A DNA stretch of 51,850 nucleotides, taken from contig CAYYJH010000008.1 in NCBI GenBank assembly GCA_964472195.1, positions 1 to 51,850 of the forward strand. The letters run 5' to 3'. Below the pieces are notes generated by a model that worked only from the letters and a program-made list of their open reading frames with translations, did not search any database and had not been told where the DNA came from. The DNA comes from BS750m-G4 sp964472195. Its GTDB lineage: Bacteria > Bacteroidota > Ignavibacteria > Tepidaquicellales > Tepidaquicellaceae. The stretch's first letter is position 1; the number at the start of each line of letters is the position of its first letter. Both the position numbers and the translations under genes were made by a program. This document shows positions 43,531 to 51,850 of the stretch, piece after piece.

Positions 43531-43654
43531 ATTGAAATCGAAATTGCTATAATAATAAGTTTACAATCTTTAAATGAATTTTATTAGATGTATAACTTGT
43601 TAACATTTTTAAAAATTATTATTAATCACAAATAGAAAGGATAAAATAGAAATA

Positions 43655-45352
43655 ATGAAGTTTAGCGAATTTAAATATACACGACCGAATATTGAAGAAA
43701 TTAAGAAAAAACTCAGTTCTTATATATCTGAACTACGAAATGCTGCGAGTTCTGATTTACAAATAAATATTATAGACCAGATAAATGAAGTGAGGACAGA
43801 ATTTCTTACAATGAGTAAGATTGCAAGTATTAGATATACAATGGATACAACTGATAAATACTATGAAGAAGAACAAAAATATTTTGACAGATCATCACCT
43901 GTTTATAGTGAATTAATGCATGAGTATTATTCTTCTTTAATAACTTCGAAGTTTAGAGATGAACTAGAAAGCAGATTCGGAAAGCATTTGTTAGATATTA
44001 CATCGGTCGCTGTTAAAACAATGAGTCCTGAGATTATCGATGATTTAATAATCGAAAATAATCTATGCAGAGAATACAGAAAATTATTAGCTTCGGCAAA
44101 GATAATGTTTGATGGTAAGGAAAGAAATCTCGCTGGCTTAAGTCCATTTACATCATCAACAGACAGAGAAATAAGACATGCATCCAGTACTGCGAAGTGG
44201 AAATTCTTTTCTGATAACAGTGATGAGTTTGACAGGATATATGATGATTTAGTAAAGGTACGCGATCGTATTGCAAGAAAACTTGGTTTTAAGAATTTTG
44301 TAGAGCTTGGTTATGCTCGTATGAACAGAACTGATTATGATTCTAAAGATGTGTCAGGATTTAGAAAGCTGATTAAAGATTACGTTGTACCCGTTGTTAG
44401 AAAATTTAGAAATAAACAAAGACAACGTTTGGGTTTAGAAGAACTTAAATATTATGATGAAGGTTTATTATTTAAATCAGGAAATGCTTCCCCAAAAGGT
44501 TCGGAGAAGTGGATAATAAAACAAACAAAAAAAATGTATGAAGAGCTTTCTCCAACAACGAATGAGTTTTTTGATTTCATGACCGAAAACGAATTAATGG
44601 ATCTTCATAATAGAAGTGGGAAAGCAGCGGGTGGTTACTGTTCATTTTTAAAAAAATACAAGAGCCCTTTTATATTCGCGAATTTTAACGGAACGGAAGA
44701 TGATGTAAGAGTTCTAACTCATGAAGCAGGACACGCATTCCAACTGTATAAAAGTAAAGATTTTGAAGTTCCCGAGTATATTTCTCCAACATTAGAGGCA
44801 TGTGAAATTCACTCGATGAGCATGGAATTTCTTACCTGGCCCTGGATGGATGAAATTTTTGATGGGGACGTCAATAAATTCAAATATTTTCACCTGACTC
44901 GTTCTATATATTTCTTGCCCTACAGTGTAACAGTAGATGAGTTTCAACATTATATTTATGAAAACCCTGACATGACTCCCGCAGCAAGAAAACAGTATTG
45001 GAGAGTATTGGAGAATAAATATATACCCGGCAAAGATTATGATGATAATGATTTTTTACAAAATGGTGGTTACTGGCAAATGCAAAGACACATTTATGAA
45101 AGACCATTCTATTATATCGATTATTGTCTTGCAGAAATTTGTGCTTACCAGTTTTGGCAAAAATCCCTGGATGATAGAGGTGAAACCCTTAAAGATTACA
45201 TAAGTCTTTGTAAAGCAGGTGGCAGTAAATCCTTTCTTGATCTTGTTGAGTTTGCTAATATAAAATCGCCCTTTGAAGAAAGCACTTTAAAGAGTCTGTT
45301 ACCAATCATCGAGAATTTCTTAAATGATTTTGATGAAGCAAAGCTAAATTAA
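43655..45352 (+). CDS. M3-family oligoendopeptidase, paralogue 2
   Basis: 565 residues. It is collinear with the protein at 40477-42171 throughout: same N-terminal pattern (KFSEFKYTRPNIEEIK), HEAGH at the same position (356-360), CEIHSMSMEFLTWPWM and YIDYCLAEICAYQFW. GAAAGGA precedes the ATG, as in paralogue 1. The N-terminal thirds and the region before the zinc site differ most, so the two may prefer different peptides. The duplication looks old rather than recent. Cytoplasmic peptide turnover is the likely role. Confidence 0.92.
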   Translation: MKFSEFKYTRPNIEEIKKKLSSYISELRNAASSDLQINIIDQINEVRTEFLTMSKIASIRYTMDTTDKYYEEEQKYFDRSSPVYSELMHEYYSSLITSKFRDELESRFGKHLLDITSVAVKTMSPEIIDDLIIENNLCREYRKLLASAKIMFDGKERNLAGLSPFTSSTDREIRHASSTAKWKFFSDNSDEFDRIYDDLVKVRDRIARKLGFKNFVELGYARMNRTDYDSKDVSGFRKLIKDYVVPVVRKFRNKQRQRLGLEELKYYDEGLLFKSGNASPKGSEKWIIKQTKKMYEELSPTTNEFFDFMTENELMDLHNRSGKAAGGYCSFLKKYKSPFIFANFNGTEDDVRVLTHEAGHAFQLYKSKDFEVPEYISPTLEACEIHSMSMEFLTWPWMDEIFDGDVNKFKYFHLTRSIYFLPYSVTVDEFQHYIYENPDMTPAARKQYWRVLENKYIPGKDYDDNDFLQNGGYWQMQRHIYERPFYYIDYCLAEICAYQFWQKSLDDRGETLKDYISLCKAGGSKSFLDLVEFANIKSPFEESTLKSLLPIIENFLNDFDEAKLN

Positions 45353-45387
45353 GCTCGCTTCCTTATAATATTAGTATTTTATCTTTA

Positions 45388-45418
45388 TTGATTTTATACA
45401 CAATGTGAGATATATTAG
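45388..45418 (+). promoter_or_regulatory. Promoter of the nhaC-like gene
   Basis: TTG (45388-45390), a 20-base spacer and TATATTAG (45411-45418), one base from TAnnTTTG, 34 bp before the ATG. Confidence 0.45.
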
Positions 45419-45452
45419 TCTTTGCAAACGCGGTTAACCATTCTCCGTATTA

Positions 45453-47207
45453 ATGAAACTATTCAAAACCTTATCCACCTGGATATTCATTTCCGGAATT
45501 GTTTTATCGTTTTATGTAGGGCAGTATGTTCCCCCTACATGGACAATTGAGAAGATTACTCTGGATATTGAAATAGATGAAACCGGCAAAGAGTATTTCA
45601 TTTATAAAGAAGAGCCAAAATATCTTAGTTCAATAAAATCAATTAAAGAGTCTTTACTGCAACCCGATGCTATAAATGATTTAGCAAAAAGAAATGAATC
45701 ACCTCTTGTAAAAGAAGACTTTGTTTATGAAACAAAAGAGGTTGATGGTGTATCTCAGAATATTTACTATCAATTAATTGCAAATCGGCATTGGGGCTTT
45801 TGGTCTTTGCTCCCAGCATTAATTGCAATTTTGTTATGCTGGCAGACAAAAGAACCCATTACTGCATTGTTTGCTGGAATACTTTGTGGTGCATTATTAC
45901 TCGGTAGATTTGATATTACCGAAGAAGTTCTTTTGCCATCGATAGGAACGGAAAGTGCTGCCGGGATATTGATTTTGTATTTATGGCTTCTTGGGGGTTT
46001 ATTGGGTATCTGGTCGAAGACTGGGGCGGCGCATGCATTTGCTGAGTTAATGGCAAAACATTTTGTTAAGGGTCCCCGTTCAGCTAAATTAGTATCCTGG
46101 ATGCTGGGAGTGATTTTTTTCCAGGGCGGGACTATGAGTACAGTTTTAGTAGGGACTACCGTAAAACCGATTGCTGACAAACAGAAAATAAGTCATGAAG
46201 AATTGTCATACGTAGTTGATTCTACTGCTTCACCAATTGCATCGCAATTAGCATTCAATGCCTGGCCCGGTTATGTGCAAGCATTTATTTTTGTAGCAGG
46301 GGTTTCGTGGCTTGCTACGGAAGCTGATAGGATAACATTCTTCTTTAAAAGTGTTCCGTTTTGTTTTTATGCAATATTCGCAGTAACAGGGACATTACTC
46401 CTTTCACTTGAAAAAGTCCCTTTGGTTGGAAAGCAAATGCGCCAGGCTATAAATAGAGCCAGGGGGACAGGAGAGTTAGATGCCCCGGATGCAAAACCAT
46501 TAAGTGCTAAAGAACTTTATATAGAAAATGTACCCAAAGGTTATAAACCACACGTCCTTGAATTCTTTATACCACTGGGTTTAATTATTTTTATTTCGAT
46601 AGGAACGTTTATTACAGAAGGTTCACCGCAGATTAGATGGGCTTTTGGTATAGCAGTAATTGTTGCTTTGTTCTCTGCACTCGCTCGAGGAATGAAGCTC
46701 ACAGCAATAATGTCAGGGTTTGTTGATGGACTTAAAGGGGTTGTTGGAGGTTCTGTTATTTTATTGTTGGCAATTGTTATTGGTCTTATTAGTAAAGAAG
46801 CTGGAGGCGGAACATATCTTGTTGAACTTTTAGGTCAGCAAACCCCTTACTGGATATTACCTGTAATGCTGCAAGTAATGACAATGGTAATTGCTTTTTC
46901 GACTGGAACCAGTTGGGGAACATATGCTATAGCCTTTCCTCTCGCAATGCCTCTTTCATGGGCAATAGCTAATTCCCAGGGGTTAGCACATCCGGAATTT
47001 TTTATGACGATATGTTTTGCTACTGTTATGGATGGAAGTGTATACGGGGACCAGTGTTCACCAATTTCTGATACAACTGTACTAAGTTCCATGAGTACAG
47101 GCTGTGATCTTATGGATCATGTTAAGACTCAGATACCCCAAGCTACTATTGCTGCTGTATTGGCAGCAATTATGTGGACAGCTGTGACGATTATCTTTGC
47201 TTCGTAA
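45453..47207 (+). CDS. NhaC-family Na+/H+ antiporter-like transporter
   Basis: 584 residues with about twelve membrane segments. The family core includes SVVGSTASP-like DSTASPIASQLAFNAWPGYVQA, FFQGGTMSTVLVG, SKEAGGGTYLVELLG, STGTSWGTYAIAFPLAMPL and MDGSVYGDQCSPISDTTVLSS, the last being the strongly conserved NhaC-superfamily block. After the first membrane segment there is a hydrophilic insert of about 85 residues (about 22-110), probably in the periplasm, that many NhaC proteins lack. It exchanges Na+ or another cation or amine for protons; the exact substrate is not certain. Confidence 0.88.
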   Translation: MKLFKTLSTWIFISGIVLSFYVGQYVPPTWTIEKITLDIEIDETGKEYFIYKEEPKYLSSIKSIKESLLQPDAINDLAKRNESPLVKEDFVYETKEVDGVSQNIYYQLIANRHWGFWSLLPALIAILLCWQTKEPITALFAGILCGALLLGRFDITEEVLLPSIGTESAAGILILYLWLLGGLLGIWSKTGAAHAFAELMAKHFVKGPRSAKLVSWMLGVIFFQGGTMSTVLVGTTVKPIADKQKISHEELSYVVDSTASPIASQLAFNAWPGYVQAFIFVAGVSWLATEADRITFFFKSVPFCFYAIFAVTGTLLLSLEKVPLVGKQMRQAINRARGTGELDAPDAKPLSAKELYIENVPKGYKPHVLEFFIPLGLIIFISIGTFITEGSPQIRWAFGIAVIVALFSALARGMKLTAIMSGFVDGLKGVVGGSVILLLAIVIGLISKEAGGGTYLVELLGQQTPYWILPVMLQVMTMVIAFSTGTSWGTYAIAFPLAMPLSWAIANSQGLAHPEFFMTICFATVMDGSVYGDQCSPISDTTVLSSMSTGCDLMDHVKTQIPQATIAAVLAAIMWTAVTIIFAS

Positions 47208-47287
47208 GAGTGTCGGATGTAATAAAACTAATGACTTTTTAATGCAAGTATAACTTCATTATTTAGAATTTTTATATTGTAAGAATT

Positions 47288-49120
47288 TTGAAAGACAAAA
47301 AAGAAATAATTAAACATTTTGAACATCAGGTTCAGAGGTTAAATGACCGACTGAAATTTTTAGAAATAAGGAGTGACAGATATTCGTGGAATAGGCTTAA
47401 GATATTTATTTTGTTTATAGTAATTAGTGTGTTATCATTTTTATATGCGGGGTCTATTATTGGTTGGCTTGTAATAGCGTTTGGTTTAGGTTTATTCAGT
47501 GTAACGGTTCATTTCCATAATAAAGTTTTGTATGCAATTTCAAGATATAAAATATACATCGGTATAAAGTTATCAAACCTGGCTAGGTGTAAACTTAATT
47601 GGGAGAATATACCTAAATCAATAGAGCCAACAATAAATATTCACCCATTTGAAGCAGATCTGGATATAATAGGTAATAAATCCTTACACAGGCTTATAAA
47701 CACATCTCATTCAAAAGAAGGATGTGATGTCTTACGAAAATATCTATTAGAAACCAATCCAAAATATTCAGAAGTAATTGAAAGGCAGCAGTTAATTAAA
47801 GAGTTAGCCCCTCTTGCTTTGTTTCGTGATAAGTTTTTACTGAAGGCTGTTTCTGTTTCCAGAAAAAGATTCGATGGTGAAAAAATACTTATTTGGTTAA
47901 ACAACATTGTTAAAGTAAAATCCAACAGTTCTTTATTATACATTAGTTCATTTTTAGTTTTTTCGTATGTAATCCTCTTTGTACTTTTTTCGCTTGGCTT
48001 CATCCCGGCTGTGTGGCTGTTGCCTTTTGTATTATATTTGATCGTATATACATGGTTTAGTAAAAAGTCTGAGGAATTATTTAAAGCAACCGAACTGATT
48101 AATGATGAGTTAAGTAAAATCAGAATATTGTTTGAGCATGTAGAGGATATCCCGGTTTATAAAAAAAGTAAACTCGAAGAAATTCTTCACGCTTTCCTGG
48201 AGTGTGAATTAAAGCCATCCCAATTATTAAAAAAACTGGAAAAGCTGTCATTGATGACTAATGCAAGAGGAAATCCTTTCATGAAAATTATTTTAAATGC
48301 GCTAACGCCATGGGATTTTTATCTTCTTATCAATCTAACAAAATATAAAAACGAATTAAAAAAACATCTAACAGATTGGTTAAATACTTTATATGAATTG
48401 GAAGCATTGAACTCACTTTCAAATTTTACATACCTTAATCCAGAATATAGCTTTCCGGAAATTTCAGAGAATAAGAATAGTAAGAGTGTTTTATATTCAA
48501 AAAAAATGGGGCATCCTTTGATTCCTTTTGATGTTAAGGTAACTAATGATTTTTCTCTACAAAAAAAGAATGAAGTATTAATTATTACCGGTTCAAATAT
48601 GTCCGGCAAGAGTACGTTTTTAAAAACCATAGGGGTGAACTTATGTTTGGCATATGCGGGTGCTCCAGTAAATGCAGAGGTGTTTGAGGTGTCGTTGTTT
48701 CGATTGTTCACATGTATAAAAGTATCGGATTCGATTACAGATGGAATATCTTATTTCTATGCGGAGGTCAAGCGATTAAAAGATCTGCTTAATGAACTCG
48801 AAAAGTCAAGTACAAAGCCTTTATTTTTTTTGATAGATGAAATATTTAGCGGAACAAATAATAAGGAACGGTCTATCGGTAGCCGTGCTTATTTGAAAAC
48901 CATATCAAGAATGAACACCTTTGGTGTCGTAGCAACACACGATCTGAATCTTATTGAATTAGAAAATGAGATTAACAGTATCACAAATTATCATTTCAGA
49001 GAGGAGATTATAAACGGTATGATGGTGTTTGATTATAAATTACACACGGGTCCTTGCCCGACTACAAATGCAATTAAAGTTATGCAGTTGGCAGGTTTAC
49101 CAATAACTTTTGAAAAATGA
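47288..49120 (+). CDS. Membrane-anchored MutS-family ATPase
   Basis: 610 residues, apparently from TTG 47288 since no in-frame ATG is near. The C-terminal MutS ATPase domain is complete: GSNMSGKST (from 435), FFLIDEIFSGTNNKERSIGS (D517, E518) and TTHD-like ATHDLNL. The core/lever helices precede it (about 150-420). DNA mismatch-recognition domain I is absent. Two hydrophobic hairpins lie at about 38-75 and 215-255. This is a MutS homologue of the type found in Bacteroidota, not the mismatch-repair MutS itself. Role unknown; acting on DNA at the membrane is conjecture. Confidence 0.85.
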   Translation: MKDKKEIIKHFEHQVQRLNDRLKFLEIRSDRYSWNRLKIFILFIVISVLSFLYAGSIIGWLVIAFGLGLFSVTVHFHNKVLYAISRYKIYIGIKLSNLARCKLNWENIPKSIEPTINIHPFEADLDIIGNKSLHRLINTSHSKEGCDVLRKYLLETNPKYSEVIERQQLIKELAPLALFRDKFLLKAVSVSRKRFDGEKILIWLNNIVKVKSNSSLLYISSFLVFSYVILFVLFSLGFIPAVWLLPFVLYLIVYTWFSKKSEELFKATELINDELSKIRILFEHVEDIPVYKKSKLEEILHAFLECELKPSQLLKKLEKLSLMTNARGNPFMKIILNALTPWDFYLLINLTKYKNELKKHLTDWLNTLYELEALNSLSNFTYLNPEYSFPEISENKNSKSVLYSKKMGHPLIPFDVKVTNDFSLQKKNEVLIITGSNMSGKSTFLKTIGVNLCLAYAGAPVNAEVFEVSLFRLFTCIKVSDSITDGISYFYAEVKRLKDLLNELEKSSTKPLFFLIDEIFSGTNNKERSIGSRAYLKTISRMNTFGVVATHDLNLIELENEINSITNYHFREEIINGMMVFDYKLHTGPCPTTNAIKVMQLAGLPITFEK

Positions 49121-49191
49121 TTCATTGACTTTTATACAAAGTTGAACTTCTTTAAATTAAATAATTGAAACCAACTCTATAACAAAAGTTT

Positions 49192-49926
49192 TTGACCAAC
49201 AGTAAGGATAAAGATAAGGTAATATCAAGTATAGCGGTATCATTTCTGTTTTTAGGCTTCATCTGGCTTATTAAGATCTTTGAAATATATACAGGATTTG
49301 AGCTCGTAACCTTTGGAGTTTATCCACGGAAAGTTTCGGGATTAATAGGTGTTCTAACTTCACCTTTAATACACTCCGATTTTTCACATCTTATATCCAA
49401 TTCGATAACTCTCTTTGTTCTCATGTTTGTTCTGTTCTATACTTATCGGAAGTCTGCTATTAGAGTATTTTTTATTGTTTACATTTTTAGCGGGTTATCG
49501 GTATGGATATTGGGGCGAGCAGCTTATCATATTGGAGCAAGTGGATTGGTTTATGGATTACTCAGTTATCTTTTTTTTATTGGTGTTTTGAGAAAAGATA
49601 GAAGGTCAATAGCTCTTTCTTTGTTGGTTACGTTTCTATACGGAGGTTTAGTATGGGGTGTTTTACCGATTGATCCTGAAGTCTCATTTGAATCTCATTT
49701 ATTGGGAGCAATTGCTGGAGCTGTCTGTGCCTTAATATTTCGTAAAACAGACCCGGTTATTAAATACGATTGGGAGTATGAAGAAGAGGAGGAGGAGGAA
49801 GATGATGATGAAAACAAAGATGGATTTTATCTCGAAGAAGATGCTGAGCAGACATCTTTTGATGAAGACATTTATTATGACGAAGTATTGGAAAGATTAA
49901 AAAAGAAAGGAAACAAAGATAAATAA
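49192..49926 (+). CDS. Rhomboid-family intramembrane serine protease
   Basis: 244 residues from TTG 49192. About six membrane segments with the catalytic serine in HIGASGLVYGLLSYLFF and the histidine in SHLLGAIAGAVCALIF. The first loop has HSDFSHLISNSITLFVL, matching the family's H-x3-N-type loop. A highly acidic cytoplasmic tail of about 55 residues (WEYEEEEEEEDDDENKD onward) follows the last membrane segment. It cleaves membrane proteins within or near the bilayer; the substrate is unknown. Confidence 0.88.
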   Translation: MTNSKDKDKVISSIAVSFLFLGFIWLIKIFEIYTGFELVTFGVYPRKVSGLIGVLTSPLIHSDFSHLISNSITLFVLMFVLFYTYRKSAIRVFFIVYIFSGLSVWILGRAAYHIGASGLVYGLLSYLFFIGVLRKDRRSIALSLLVTFLYGGLVWGVLPIDPEVSFESHLLGAIAGAVCALIFRKTDPVIKYDWEYEEEEEEEDDDENKDGFYLEEDAEQTSFDEDIYYDEVLERLKKKGNKDK

Positions 49927-49945
49927 TAAATTAAGGTTCAAAGAT

Positions 49946-50608
49946 TTGGATAAAACAAACGTTAAGAGTTTTAAAAACAATTGGAAGATTTTCTGGAGTG
50001 AAAAAACATTCAAGTTTCAATTACCCATTACAATTGTAATGCTTTTCTTAACACTTCATTTCTTTTCTCAGTTGTTAATTTTCATTGAACAACGACCGGG
50101 AGCTGTTCTTAATGATCCCATTTTAAATCTCTTTAATCCGGTTAGGTTAGATTGGATAATTTTTTCTCTTATATATATATCAATACTTACAGGATTACTT
50201 TCCCTTCTTAAATACCCTCAATATTTTTTAATTGCAATCCAGACATACATATTGATGAATTTATTTAGAATGATATCGATGTATGTTGTTCCACTTGATC
50301 CACCACTTGGAACACTTGATTTAATGGACCCGCTAATCTTTGTTGTAGGAACCGGGACACCGATAACAAAAGATTTATTCTTTTCAGGACACACCTCTAC
50401 AATGTTTCTGTTAAGTCTAACTGCGGTGAATAAAAAACTGAAAATTATTTTTTTAATAAGCACTTTTCTTGTGGGTTTTCTTGTTGTTTTGCAGAAAGCT
50501 CATTATACGATTGATGTTATTGTTGCACCTTTCTATGCATATACCAGCTACAAAATAATTTATTATCTACAAAAGAAATTGCTGCCTGGTTATTTTAAGA
50601 ATAGGTAA
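49946..50608 (+). CDS. PAP2/sphingomyelin-synthase-like membrane phosphatase
   Basis: 220 residues from TTG 49946, preceded by AAGG about 12 bases upstream. Six membrane segments. The active-site motifs are FFSGHTSTMFLL and AHYTIDVIVAPFYAYTSY, the C2 and C3 histidine motifs of the PAP2_C (sphingomyelin synthase-like) group, with the aspartate of HYTxD. It probably acts on lipid phosphates or transfers a head group at the inner membrane. It is 19 bp after the rhomboid gene and probably co-transcribed. Confidence 0.82.
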   Translation: MDKTNVKSFKNNWKIFWSEKTFKFQLPITIVMLFLTLHFFSQLLIFIEQRPGAVLNDPILNLFNPVRLDWIIFSLIYISILTGLLSLLKYPQYFLIAIQTYILMNLFRMISMYVVPLDPPLGTLDLMDPLIFVVGTGTPITKDLFFSGHTSTMFLLSLTAVNKKLKIIFLISTFLVGFLVVLQKAHYTIDVIVAPFYAYTSYKIIYYLQKKLLPGYFKNR

Positions 50609-50719
50609 ATTTGTAAGTCACTATTGCAGAAACGATAAAGACTTTTAAGCAATAATAATCTTTAATATGATTGTGACATTTACTATTTTGCATCAATCTT
50701 AATTCTTTAATAAATAAAT

Positions 50720-51253
50720 ATGGAAAAAGAAAATACAGAAACAAATTTAGACCCATGTCTTTCATTATTGTGGTGGATGCTCAAAGATGTTAGGGAGGTG
50801 ACCCTGAAAGGGATTGAGGGGCTTTCTAAGGAACAGCTCTTTCAACCACCCGTTGAAAGTGAGTATCCCATTGGAGCATACATTATGCATCTTGCAGAAG
50901 CTGAAGTTTTCTGGCTTCAAGTATTAACAGGAACAAAAGTTGACAAAGAAATAAAAAAGAGAATATATTATGATAGTTGGATGAGTCCATCGAAAAGTGA
51001 TGCTGAAAGTCCAAGAGCACCCCTTGAAGTTAATGAGTATTTAGAAGCTATCGATGTAGTAAGAAAGCTTCTAAAGAAACATCTGTTTTCACTTAAAGAT
51101 GCTGACCTTGATGGATTTGTAGTGCAGCGAAGGAAAGATGGTGAACATAAGATTTCAAGGAAGTGGATAATTTATCATCTTATTGAACACGAGGCGCACC
51201 ATCGTGGACAGATGATGCTCTTAATTCGAAAAGCAGGATTTAAAAAGAGTTAA
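50720..51253 (+). CDS. DinB/YfiT-like metal-binding four-helix protein
   Basis: 177 residues, the normal DinB size. The three-histidine metal site is suggested by YIMHLAEAEVFWL (about H56) and LIEHEAHHRGQMMLLIRKAGF near the end. DinB-superfamily proteins include thiol-dependent transferases, but most have no known reaction. The gene lies 15 bp before tag, so they may be transcribed together. DinB in this sense is unrelated to E. coli DNA polymerase IV. Confidence 0.88.
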   Translation: MEKENTETNLDPCLSLLWWMLKDVREVTLKGIEGLSKEQLFQPPVESEYPIGAYIMHLAEAEVFWLQVLTGTKVDKEIKKRIYYDSWMSPSKSDAESPRAPLEVNEYLEAIDVVRKLLKKHLFSLKDADLDGFVVQRRKDGEHKISRKWIIYHLIEHEAHHRGQMMLLIRKAGFKKS

Positions 51254-51268
51254 TCGGTAGAAAATAAG

Positions 51269-51841
51269 ATGAAAAAAAGATGTGAGTGGTGTTTGTCGAG
51301 CGATTTAATGATTGAATACCATGATAAAGAATGGGGCGTTCCTTTGCATGATGATAAAAAGCTGTTTGAATATTTGTTGTTGGATGCTTTCCAGGCAGGG
51401 TTAAGCTGGAGTACGATCATTAACAAAAGAAAAAATTTTGCAAAGGCTTTTGATGGATTCGATGTTGTTAAGATTTCGAGATACAGGGATGGAAAAATTC
51501 AAAAACTCCTTAGTGATGCGGGTATCATTCGAAACAGGTTAAAGATTCATGCTGCAGTTAGCAATGCAAAAGTGTTTCTGAATGTACAAAAGGAGTTTGG
51601 AAGTTTTGATAAATATATATGGCAATTTGTGAAAAGTAAGCCACTTGTAAATAAATGCAAAACTCTAAAGGATATTCCTGTTTCGACTAAAGAATCGGAT
51701 GCTATGAGTAAAGATTTGAAAGCGAAAGGGTTTAGATTTGTTGGAACAACTATTTGCTATGCATTTATGCAAGCAGCAGGAATGGTTAATGATCACATTG
51801 ACAAGTGCTTCAGATACAAAGAACTCAAGAGGTTGAGATAA
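51269..51841 (+). CDS. tag: DNA-3-methyladenine glycosylase I
   Basis: 190 residues, complete. It excises 3-methyladenine from alkylated DNA. The start RCEWCLSSDLMIEYHDKEWGVPLHDD has the zinc ligands C5 and H18, and the other two are in NDHIDKCFRYKEL near the C-terminus (H-x3-C). LFEYLLLDAFQAGLSWSTIINKR and FVGTTICYAFMQAAGMVNDH are typical of Tag. It follows the DinB-like gene by 15 bp and ends 9 bp before the window edge. Confidence 0.96.
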   Translation: MKKRCEWCLSSDLMIEYHDKEWGVPLHDDKKLFEYLLLDAFQAGLSWSTIINKRKNFAKAFDGFDVVKISRYRDGKIQKLLSDAGIIRNRLKIHAAVSNAKVFLNVQKEFGSFDKYIWQFVKSKPLVNKCKTLKDIPVSTKESDAMSKDLKAKGFRFVGTTICYAFMQAAGMVNDHIDKCFRYKELKRLR

Positions 51842-51850
51842 ATTGAGAAT

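Noticed and set aside
45770..46180. 136-codon minus-strand ORF inside the NhaC-like gene
   Set aside because: Antisense shadow of an intact membrane transporter gene, without recognisable protein features.
48319..48711. 130-codon minus-strand ORF inside the MutS-like gene
   Set aside because: Antisense shadow; the plus-strand frame carries complete ATPase motifs.

Overview
The window is low-GC DNA from a member of the Bacteroidota/Chlorobi/Ignavibacteria side of the FCB group. The evidence is a type IX secretion C-terminal sorting domain of the 'LGQNFPNPFNPVT' kind at 30024-30300, a Bacteroidota-order SUF operon, sparse Shine-Dalgarno sequences, and several promoters of the form TTG-N19/20-TAnnTTTR. 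Placement in Ignavibacteria is an inference from the sorting-domain style. No tRNA, rRNA, CRISPR array, transposase or phage gene was seen.

Layout. 1-5669 (minus): complete sufBCDSE operon plus a partial DUF59 gene, with an IscR-type operator core upstream and a terminator insulating it from a lipoprotein gene (5823-6713). 6818-8061: a methyltransferase and a small lipoprotein. 8062-9233: no large gene, but two copies of an unannotated cassette: a 35-residue membrane miniprotein, a conserved box and a covarying terminator hairpin. 9234-11818 (minus): M1 metallopeptidase and lipoprotein. 11965-14388: promoter with overlapping palindrome, membrane protein, small HTH regulator and CreD. 14495-16525: KtrB/KtrA potassium uptake. 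16599-20549: GH26-like hydrolase, VOC protein, membrane protein and two related methyltransferases, one degenerate. 20827-23229: RmuC, a small frameshifted gene and a PhzF-family protein. 23273-27577 (minus): a 1434-residue protein with the architecture of mammalian soluble adenylyl cyclase. 27704-33374: T9SS-exported BNR-repeat protein, FKBP-TPR, subtilase and a small basic SAP/Rho_N-like protein.

The most interesting region is 33473-40375. A promoter, a hidden 43-codon leader ORF and a strong terminator with a competing antiterminator lie directly before an ABC half-exporter. They are followed by rtcB, the partner ABC half-exporter and an ABC-F ribosome-protection protein. The two half-exporters have the asymmetric nucleotide sites of heterodimeric drug exporters such as BmrCD. 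In Bacillus subtilis, bmrCD is controlled by ribosome-mediated attenuation through the leader peptide BmrB. The reading offered here is a translation-stress-responsive unit combining drug efflux, RNA repair and ribosome protection under one attenuator.

40477-51841 is mostly plus-strand housekeeping and membrane genes: two paralogous M3 oligopeptidases around an acyltransferase, NhaC-type antiporter, membrane-anchored MutS homologue, rhomboid protease, PAP2-type phosphatase, DinB-like protein and 3-methyladenine glycosylase Tag. The MutS, rhomboid and PAP2 genes all appear to start at TTG.
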